DNA of 5,337 nucleotides from DATCVA01 sp036567205 (GTDB lineage Bacteria; Pseudomonadota; Gammaproteobacteria; Burkholderiales; Burkholderiaceae_B): assembly GCA_036567205.1 (NCBI GenBank), contig DATCVA010000074.1:1-5337 (forward strand), given 5' to 3'. This document shows, piece after piece, positions 1 through 4,057 of this stretch. Each line of letters opens with the position of its first letter. Position 1 is the stretch's first letter. The translations under genes and the position numbers were made by a program. The notes beneath the pieces are model-generated. The model did not search any database, had not been told where the DNA came from, and saw only the letters and a program-made list of their open reading frames with translations.

Positions 1-50
1 TCGCTCCTCCGCCCCTACGGGCTGCGTTCGCTTCCGCTGGCTCGGGCTTC
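1..50. repeat. GC-rich repeat-like sequence cut by the window edge
   Basis: The first 50 bases are GC-rich and contain small interrupted palindromes such as CCC-TAC-GGG. Read on the minus strand, positions 1-21 resemble positions 439-461 inside the large palindrome: both have CCC, a short spacer, AGGG, six or seven bases, then GAGCGA. This suggests that both belong to related dispersed extragenic repeats. The frame open from the left edge on the plus strand (about 30 codons) is rich in Leu, Arg and Ala and looks like translated repeat rather than the end of a gene. The resemblance is short and the call is weak. Confidence 0.25.
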
Positions 51-272
51 AAAGGTCTTGGCCACAATACACCAGCCCCGACATACTGCGTAATGGGGTT
101 TTGAGACGGTGTTGGCGTATCTGATCATAGCCGCGCGATGACTTTGCCATGGTACTTTTTGGAATCCAGGGCATCTGAGTTTGACCCAATCAGTCAGCTA
201 GATTGGATAGCAGATTGAAAAGGGCAACAGACCCCATTGTCTGCAAGCTTTTTCTTAATTATTCTGTTCGCA
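51..272. other. Intergenic stretch without a recognisable gene
   Basis: I see no supported gene here. A 41-codon ATG frame runs on the minus strand from 174 to 49, and another short frame overlaps it, but neither has a ribosome binding site, a recognisable motif or a familiar product. The stretch holds a short inverted repeat, CCAATC (186-191) with GATTGG (201-206), and a weak hairpin followed by a T-rich tract near 228-255. Base composition is lower in GC than the flagellar genes, as expected for a spacer. Confidence 0.5.
228..255 (+). terminator. Weak candidate terminator hairpin
   Basis: CAGAC (228-232) and GTCTG (239-243) can pair across a six-base loop, and the next bases include CTTTTTCTT. 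The geometry is that of a rho-independent terminator on the plus strand, which would end a gene lying left of the window. The stem is only five base pairs with a four-base gap before the T tract, so it may be chance. Confidence 0.2.
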
Positions 273-359
273 GTCGTGGCGGTGGGGTGGGCAGGCGGGG
301 CGACTTCGAGGGCGCCGGATTATTCGCTGGAATTGCGGTGCAAGTGAGCACCTGTTTGA

Positions 360-396
360 GCTGGCACGTTTCGACAAGCGCAGCTTGTCGGCCAGC
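360..396. repeat. Central hairpin of the palindromic element
   Basis: CGACAAGC (372-379) pairs perfectly with GCTTGTCG (383-390) around a three-base loop. The stem is extended by GCTGGC (360-365) with GCCAGC (391-396), leaving a six-base bulge on the left side only. This is the apex of the larger palindrome and would form a stable stem in RNA from either strand. Confidence 0.75.
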
Positions 397-436
397 AAGT
401 TGTGCGAACGCGCAATTCCAGCGAATAATCCGGGAA

Positions 437-450
437 GTCCCTTTAGGGAC
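437..450. repeat. Small palindrome in the right half of the element
   Basis: GTCCCT (437-442) and AGGGAC (445-450) are perfect inverted copies separated by two bases. The left half of the large palindrome has no counterpart, so this small hairpin accounts for most of the length difference between the two halves. Confidence 0.6.
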
Positions 451-542
451 CGCACGAGCGAAGCCTTGCCTGCCCACCCCACCACCGCGACGTGTTTAAA
501 AAGAGTCCCGCAGAATTTCGAACGCCGTCAGATCCGAGCTGG

Positions 543-1016
543 TCAACCCGCCTTAATGCCCTTTTTAGAGCTTGCCGCTGTTTTGGTGCGGCCGCTGGCG
601 TCATACAAGTTGCCCATATTGGCCAGACTGCGCAACGTATCGAGCGCTTGTTGATTGTGCTGCAGGAAGGTGTCGATAATGGCGCCATTGGCTGAATTGA
701 TCTGGTTGGCCTCTGCCGCCAGCGCATACAACTCCTGGCATGTATCTTGCAATTCGGGGTACGCGGCACAGGCGGCATCCAGGCCATTTTTGCCTGAGTC
801 GAATCCAAGCTCTTTTAGCTGCGCTTCGCGCGATGTCTCGCTTTCAGTCAGCAAGGCGGCAAAATGGTTTTTTTGTGCTGTCGAGGCGTTAAGCGCTTCG
901 TTGCCATCGGCCTGGGTCAGGGCGTTGGCCTCGAGCTGCAATACTGAAATAAATTGCTGAACCAGGACTAGTTCTTTTTCCAGCAAGCTTTGCAAGCGAA
1001 GAAGTGGGGTGTTCAT
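543..1016 (-). CDS. flgN: FlgN, flagellar export chaperone for hook-associated proteins
   Basis: FlgN is a cytoplasmic helical chaperone that keeps the hook-filament junction proteins FlgK and FlgL unfolded and brings them to the type III export gate. The product is 157 residues (Salmonella FlgN is 140). It has the expected pattern: an N-terminal leucine-rich helix (LLRLQSLLEKELVLVQQF, residues 5-22), a glutamine- and leucine-rich middle, then the conserved C-terminal part with spaced asparagines (N104, N107, N110-G111), QALDTLRSLAN (123-133) and LYDASGRT (137-144). The last 13 residues are a basic, low-complexity tail. The start is ATG; upstream there is only a weak purine patch, so translation may depend on flgM 52 bp upstream. 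Gene order after flgM supports the call, since FlgN is poorly conserved in sequence. Confidence 0.9.
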   Translation of the reverse strand: MNTPLLRLQSLLEKELVLVQQFISVLQLEANALTQADGNEALNASTAQKNHFAALLTESETSREAQLKELGFDSGKNGLDAACAAYPELQDTCQELYALAAEANQINSANGAIIDTFLQHNQQALDTLRSLANMGNLYDASGRTKTAASSKKGIKAG

Positions 1017-1068
1017 GCAGCGGGCAACCTAGGGGAGTAACAAATAAGACGTGTTGTGCTGGCGTAGC

Positions 1069-1350
1069 TTACTTTAGCAAGTCGCGCACGCTGGCGATCA
1101 GTGAGTCAGCAATACGGCTGGGATCCACCTTGAGTTGTCCCGCGGCAATCGCGTCGCGAATCGCCTGGACGCGTTCGACATCGATATCGTTATCGCTGTT
1201 TTGCAGATTCGACAAATGGCGTGCTGTCGAACTGACCGCGACGGCGCTTTTGCCGCCCGTCGACAAGCTTGCAGGCGATGCGTTCGAGCCGCTACGTGTA
1301 GTAGTTACCGCGCCGACTAATGAATTATTTAACGGTGATGTGATTTTCAA
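1069..1350 (-). CDS. flgM: FlgM, anti-sigma-28 factor
   Basis: FlgM binds sigma-28 (FliA) and blocks late flagellar genes until the hook is complete, then is secreted through the hook-basal body. The product is 93 residues (Salmonella FlgM is 97). It begins MKITSPLNNS, has a low-complexity Ser/Thr/Ala linker to about residue 40 that fits the disordered secreted half, and ends in the conserved sigma-binding half with IDVERVQAIRDAIAAGQLKV (56-75) and DPSRIADSLI (76-85). The start codon is TTG. I accept it because the product then begins with the usual FlgM N-terminus, a GGAG lies six bases upstream, and no in-frame ATG lies nearby. The gene sits between flgA and flgN on the same strand and has its own sigma-28 promoter. 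Confidence 0.95.
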   Translation of the reverse strand: MKITSPLNNSLVGAVTTTRSGSNASPASLSTGGKSAVAVSSTARHLSNLQNSDNDIDVERVQAIRDAIAAGQLKVDPSRIADSLIASVRDLLK

Positions 1351-1356
1351 GTGAGA

Positions 1357-1360
1357 CTCC
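1357..1360 (-). promoter_or_regulatory. Ribosome binding site fixing the flgM TTG start
   Basis: Read on the minus strand, GGAG lies six bases before the TTG at 1348-1350. This supports the rare start codon. A TTG start with a short Shine-Dalgarno would keep FlgM synthesis modest. Confidence 0.7.
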
Positions 1361-1407
1361 GAGGTAAAGCTAAAGCTGCGTCGCCATTTTGGTTGCCAGT
1401 ATAGTGG

Positions 1408-1434
1408 GTAACGGCTCCTGGACGAAAAACTTTA
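1408..1434 (-). promoter_or_regulatory. Sigma-28 (FliA) promoter for flgM-flgN
   Basis: On the minus strand, TAAAGTTT (1434-1427) is followed after exactly 11 bases by GCCGTTAC (1415-1408). The known sigma-28 consensus is TAAAGTTT, 11 bases, GCCGATAA, so the -35 box is perfect and the -10 box matches at six of eight positions. Transcription would start near 1400, giving a leader of about 50 bases before the flgM TTG. A class 3 promoter at this place is known in Salmonella, where sigma-28 drives synthesis of its own inhibitor. The match is seen directly; activity is inferred. Confidence 0.88.
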
Positions 1435-1481
1435 GCCGGACTACCTCCTTTTTACTCTTGCTTTACATGAGTGAAACATTG

Positions 1482-2180
1482 TTACATTGTGACCAGTACG
1501 GTACTGGAGTTTAATACTGTTCCGCTAACTGTTTGCCCCGTCCCGGTGCGAATTTTAATCAACGCCCCGGGGGCGCCATTCTGAAGGGCCTGGCCCTCGC
1601 TGGTGGCGACAAAACCAACCCCGCGTGCCTCAAGGCGAACAGCCTGGCCGCGCTGGATCGAGTCCGGGCTTCGCAGCGCGCTGGATTTAATGGGCGAGCC
1701 TGCAGTGATGCGCTGCGTGGTAATGCTGCCTATCAGCAGATCGGGATCGAAGACAACGCTTGATGGCAGTGCCAGCAGGTTGGCCTCGCGTTCATTCAAG
1801 TTATCGCGCGACAGCGTTGTGCCGGGCTTAAGCGTGTGCGCTGGCACATAGTAAACGCCCTGGATGCTTAAGCTGGCCTGGGTGTAAGTAATCCAGGGCT
1901 CTGGCGCCAGGCAGCGTATGCCTATATTCATGCGCGAACGCAAGCGGCTGCCGCTGGGTAAAAAGACCTGGGTATGCTTGCAGACTGTCAGCTTGGCTAC
2001 ATCGGGGGCGTCAACGGTAATCCGGGCTGTACCGGGATAGCCGCTGGTTTGTCCTTTCAGAAACTCTTCAACATCTTTAATTAAGGCGCTGGGGTCGGGA
2101 ACGCCGGCCGAAGCAGCGGCAATGGCATGGCCGCTGAGTGCGGCGCAGGTCAGGGTGAAAATGGCTAAATACTTGAGCAT
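1482..2180 (-). CDS. flgA: FlgA, periplasmic chaperone for P-ring assembly
   Basis: FlgA is exported by Sec to the periplasm and helps FlgI subunits form the P ring around the rod. From the ATG at 2178-2180 the product is 232 residues (Salmonella FlgA is 219). It starts with a clear signal peptide: MLKYLAIFTL, a hydrophobic core, and small residues to about 18-25 where cleavage is likely. The mature N-terminal domain has two cysteines (C67 and C90) that may pair. Next comes the SAF-type domain (YVPAHTLKPGTTLSRDNL, 111-128, continuing to about 170), then the C-terminal GTGQTVSGTVLNSSTVLV (213-230). A GTG two codons upstream (2184-2186) is possible, but the ATG gives the more usual signal peptide start. 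Neither has a good Shine-Dalgarno. It is the first gene of the minus-strand operon. Confidence 0.94.
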   Translation of the reverse strand: MLKYLAIFTLTCAALSGHAIAAASAGVPDPSALIKDVEEFLKGQTSGYPGTARITVDAPDVAKLTVCKHTQVFLPSGSRLRSRMNIGIRCLAPEPWITYTQASLSIQGVYYVPAHTLKPGTTLSRDNLNEREANLLALPSSVVFDPDLLIGSITTQRITAGSPIKSSALRSPDSIQRGQAVRLEARGVGFVATSEGQALQNGAPGALIKIRTGTGQTVSGTVLNSSTVLVTM

Positions 2181-2223
2181 AGGCACATTTTATAGATCGC
2201 GCCGGCCCGGCATAGGAGGAATT

Positions 2224-2238
2224 GGCCGACAAATAGCG
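2224..2238 (+). promoter_or_regulatory. Candidate FlhDC-binding half-site
   Basis: GGCC, three bases, then AAATAGCG matches the published enterobacterial FlhD4C2 half-site pattern (GCC, two or three bases, AAATAGCG). It lies about 36 bases before the candidate flgB -10 and between divergent class 2 genes, where such sites occur in enterobacteria. The inverted partner half expected 10-12 bases downstream is poor. Bordetella relatives carry FlhDC homologues, so the regulator is plausible, but none is visible in this window. Confidence 0.5.
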
Positions 2239-2289
2239 GCTTATTTCGAAGTTTGTGTTGCCAGCGGCCGCTTTACTATATCTCGTACC

Positions 2290-2323
2290 CAATAGCGGCT
2301 GCGTTGCCGTTTACTTCAGGGCC
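2290..2323 (+). promoter_or_regulatory. Second, partial FlhDC-like site
   Basis: CAATAGCG (2290-2297) is followed after 10 bases by CGTTTACTT (2308-2316), three bases, then GGGCC. This approximates the inverted half CGCTATTT, two or three bases, GGC, with one extra base and mismatches. The left half lacks a clear upstream GCC. It could serve the minus-strand flgA promoter or be a degenerate second site. Confidence 0.3.
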
Positions 2324-2374
2324 TGCCGCAACATGTAGTTTCAGGGCCGTCTACAACCATTTATAGAGTCGCAG

Positions 2375-2782
2375 ATGATAGATCGTATTGGTGAAGATTT
2401 CAGCTTCTTTCAGAATGCAATTAACTTGCGGCAGCAACGCCAAGAGGTTCTGGCGTCAAATATTGCCAATGCGGACACGCCCAACTACAAAGCGCGGGAC
2501 TTCGATTTCAAGACTGCTATGGAAAACGCAATGGGCGAGCGCATGCGTCTTGCCGATACCGAGTTGGCGCTGACATCGGCCCGCCATATTCCGGCAAAGG
2601 CTGTTTCTCCCGACGGGGCGGATTTGTTATACAGGCAGCCGCTGCAGCCCAGCCTGGATGGAAATACGGTCGATATGGATATTGAGCGTGTTCAGTTTGC
2701 GGACAATACCTTGCGTTATCAAAGCAATCTTACGGTTCTCTCGCAGCGCATCAAGGGTTTGATGGCTGCAATGCAGCAATAA
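2375..2782 (+). CDS. flgB: FlgB, proximal rod protein
   Basis: FlgB forms part of the proximal rod of the flagellar basal body, assembled in the periplasm after export by the flagellar type III system. The product is 135 residues (Salmonella FlgB is 138) and has no signal peptide, as expected. The N-terminal rod/hook motif is present as RQEVLASNIANADTPNYKAR (residues 22-41). The C-terminal helix, FADNTLRYQSNLTVLSQRIK (108-127), would pair with the N-terminal helix in the rod. The ATG start is preceded only by a weak GAG. It is the first gene of the plus-strand operon, 11 bases upstream of flgC, so the two are probably translated together. Confidence 0.97.
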   Translation: MIDRIGEDFSFFQNAINLRQQRQEVLASNIANADTPNYKARDFDFKTAMENAMGERMRLADTELALTSARHIPAKAVSPDGADLLYRQPLQPSLDGNTVDMDIERVQFADNTLRYQSNLTVLSQRIKGLMAAMQQ

Positions 2783-2793
2783 GGGTTAAGAAT

Positions 2794-3210
2794 ATGTCAA
2801 CAATGAGCATTTTTCAGATCGCCGGATCGGCGCTGACGGCACAGTCCCAGCGTATGAACGTGGCAGCCAGCAATATGGCTAACGCCGACAGCGTGGCGGG
2901 GCCCGACGGTCAGCCTTACAAGGCGCGTCAAGTGGTATTTCAAATGGCGCCCAGTCCCGGCCAGGCATATTCGCAGTCGGTTGGCGGTGTTCGAGTCGCC
3001 AGCGTGGTCGAAAGCGCTGCGCCGCATCGTATGCAATACGACCCCAAGAATCCGCTGGCCAATGCCGAAGGTTACGTCACGATGCCCAATGTGGACGTGG
3101 TGGCTGAAACCGTCAATATGATTTCCGCCTCGCGCTCGTACCAGGCCAATGTCGAAGTCATCAACACGGCCAAGAACCTGATGATGAGAACGTTGTCGAT
3201 TGGCCAGTAA
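2794..3210 (+). CDS. flgC: FlgC, proximal rod protein
   Basis: FlgC joins FlgB and FlgF in the proximal rod and is exported by the flagellar type III apparatus. The product is 138 residues (Salmonella FlgC is 134). It shows the N-terminal SALTAQSQRMNVAASNMANA (residues 12-31), PYKARQVVF (41-49), the conserved YDPKNPLANAEGYVTMPNVD (82-101), and the C-terminal helix AETVNMISASRSYQANVEV (104-122). The first ATG is chosen because AAGGG, overlapping the flgB stop codon, lies eight bases upstream; an ATG three codons later is the alternative. Nothing is missing or unusual. Confidence 0.97.
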   Translation: MSTMSIFQIAGSALTAQSQRMNVAASNMANADSVAGPDGQPYKARQVVFQMAPSPGQAYSQSVGGVRVASVVESAAPHRMQYDPKNPLANAEGYVTMPNVDVVAETVNMISASRSYQANVEVINTAKNLMMRTLSIGQ

Positions 3211-3252
3211 GGTGCCGGCGCCATTTTATCGTTTTGATTATTGTCTATTTAC

Positions 3253-3258
3253 AGGGAG
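3253..3258 (+). promoter_or_regulatory. Ribosome binding site fixing the flgD GTG start
   Basis: AGGGAG lies six bases before the GTG at 3265-3267. It decides between that GTG and an in-frame TTG at 3241. The TTG start would place this site inside the coding sequence and add eight unconserved residues. Confidence 0.75.
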
Positions 3259-3264
3259 CCTCTA

Positions 3265-3972
3265 GTGGCCACAGTTAACCCATCGTCTTCGGGCGCCGAT
3301 GCCATCAGTGCAGGTGCATTGGCCCAGGCCAGCGCCAGCGCAGCCGAGCGCAACGCCGCCACCAAGAACCAGTTCATGACATTGCTGGTCACTCAGTTGC
3401 AGAACCAGGATCCGCTTAACCCCATGGACAATGCGGCTGTTACGTCGCAGTTGGCTCAGCTGGAAACCGTCAACGGCATCAATCAGTTGAACACCACACT
3501 GATGGCGCTGTCGGGTCAGATGGATCTGTCGCAGTCCATGCAGGCCGCCAATCTGATCGGTAAAGATGTGCTGGTGCCGGGCAATAAGGTTTCGTTGGGC
3601 AGCACGACAATCGACGGCATCAAGACTCCGGTCGCTACGCCATTTGGCGTTGATCTGGTTTCGCGCGCGGAAAAAGTCGTGGTCACTATTACCGGTCCCG
3701 ATGGTAATGCCGTGCGCCAGATCGAAATGGGGCCGCAACAGGCCGGCGTTCTGACGCTGGAATGGGATGGCAAGGGCGATGCTGAAGTCGCGCTTAGCGA
3801 TGGCAAGTACACGGTTCAAGTTGCTGCCATGGATGCCGAAGGCAAGCCCATTGCGGCCGAGGCGCTGACCTATGGGAAAGTTTCCAGCGTGGCATATTCG
3901 TCCAGCGGCTTGCAGCTTGATCTGGGTCTGGCCGGTACGCATTCGCTTTTTGATCTTCGCAAGATTATGTAG
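3265..3972 (+). CDS. flgD: FlgD, hook cap (hook scaffolding) protein
   Basis: FlgD caps the growing hook and guides polymerisation of FlgE, then is lost when the hook is complete. From the GTG start the product is 235 residues (Salmonella FlgD is 232). A low-complexity Ala/Ser leader (1-33) is typical of the export region. The conserved FlgD N-terminal block follows: FMTLLVTQLQNQDPLNPMDN (37-56) and the stretch up to QLN near residue 75. The C-terminal half is the beta-rich cap domain, with EWDGKGD and a Gly-Lys-Tyr strand, closing on GLQLDLGLAGTHSLFDLRKIM. The stop is TAG. It lies 54 bases after flgC and 85 before flgE, in the usual order. Confidence 0.96.
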   Translation: MATVNPSSSGADAISAGALAQASASAAERNAATKNQFMTLLVTQLQNQDPLNPMDNAAVTSQLAQLETVNGINQLNTTLMALSGQMDLSQSMQAANLIGKDVLVPGNKVSLGSTTIDGIKTPVATPFGVDLVSRAEKVVVTITGPDGNAVRQIEMGPQQAGVLTLEWDGKGDAEVALSDGKYTVQVAAMDAEGKPIAAEALTYGKVSSVAYSSSGLQLDLGLAGTHSLFDLRKIM

Positions 3973-4057
3973 CAGGTTTCAGGTTGTTGATTCAACGGTC
4001 AGCGCGGCGCGCGGCCGCTTCATTCATACGCAATTAACAGATTAAACGAGGTAGATC
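3973..4057 (+). other. flgD-flgE spacer with GC-rich palindromes
   Basis: This 85-bp gap is longer than the flgB-flgC spacing. It contains the near-perfect palindrome GTTGATTCAAC (3986-3996) and a GC-rich run with alternating GC and the palindrome GCGGCCGC (4011-4018), then an AT-rich leader to the flgE ribosome binding site. I see no sigma-28 or clear sigma-70 promoter. It may form RNA structure that sets flgE levels against flgD, but that is speculation. Confidence 0.35.
4048..4051 (+). promoter_or_regulatory. flgE ribosome binding site
   Basis: GAGG lies six bases before the flgE ATG at 4058. It is a well-placed Shine-Dalgarno and fits the high output needed for the hook subunit. Confidence 0.65.

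Larger units (their letters stand above)
273..491. repeat. 219-bp imperfect palindromic element
   Basis: Two long inverted arms bracket this stretch. The outer arms are 273-296 and 468-491, which match as reverse complements at 22 of 24 positions. The inner arms are 315-337 and 411-433, a perfect 23-bp inverted match. Between the outer and inner arms the left side has 18 bases and the right side 34, the latter holding its own small palindrome (437-450). The centre forms a third hairpin at 360-396. No open frame in it has coding character. The structure fits a small non-autonomous palindromic element (MITE or compound extragenic palindrome), or two copies of one repeat in opposite orientation. 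It starts about 50 bp after the flgN stop and could also act as a transcription end for flgA-flgM-flgN. The inverted arms are seen directly; the mobile origin is inference. Confidence 0.8.
2181..2374. promoter_or_regulatory. Divergent control region between flgA and flgB
   Basis: This 194-bp gap must hold promoters for both the flgA-flgM-flgN and the flgB operons. It contains two copies of AATAGCGGCT (2232-2241 and 2291-2300) that fit FlhDC-type sites. A TACTAT (2274-2279) could be the -10 of the flgB promoter; its -35 region is poor, as expected for an activator-dependent promoter. I could not assign a convincing -10 for flgA. TTCAGGGCC occurs twice (2315-2323 and 2340-2348) in the presumed flgB leader. 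Confidence 0.65.

Noticed and set aside
49..174. 41-codon minus-strand frame from ATG 174, and an overlapping frame ending at the window edge
   Set aside because: No ribosome binding site, no recognised motif, and too short to separate from chance.
203..499. A 98-codon plus-strand frame and overlapping minus-strand frames across 255-485
   Set aside because: They read through the palindromic element. The products are Arg/Pro/Cys-rich with no family resemblance, and the matching frames on both strands are a by-product of the inverted arms.
492..542. Rho-independent terminator directly after flgN
   Set aside because: On the minus strand there is a short T run (CTTTTT) but no convincing GC-rich stem before it. 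The large palindrome further on is the better candidate for ending transcription.
2214..2220. AGGAGGA on the plus strand in the flgA-flgB gap, resembling a strong ribosome binding site
   Set aside because: No start codon lies at a workable distance; the nearest TTG opens only four codons before a stop.
2011..2292. Possible extension of flgA upstream or a separate 71-codon minus-strand gene starting at 2292
   Set aside because: The 2077-2292 frame overlaps the flgA signal peptide region in another frame, runs through the control sites and has no recognisable product.
3262..3942. 226-codon minus-strand frame opposite flgD
   Set aside because: It is the antisense shadow of a clear FlgD gene; the product is His/Arg/Gln-rich without any domain.
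2264..4020. GCGGCCGCTT present in both the flgA-flgB gap (2264-2273) and the flgD-flgE gap (4011-4020) as a shared operator
   Set aside because: GCGGCCGC is a common string in GC-rich DNA and also occurs inside flgN (about 589). Two extra matching T bases are not enough to call a site.
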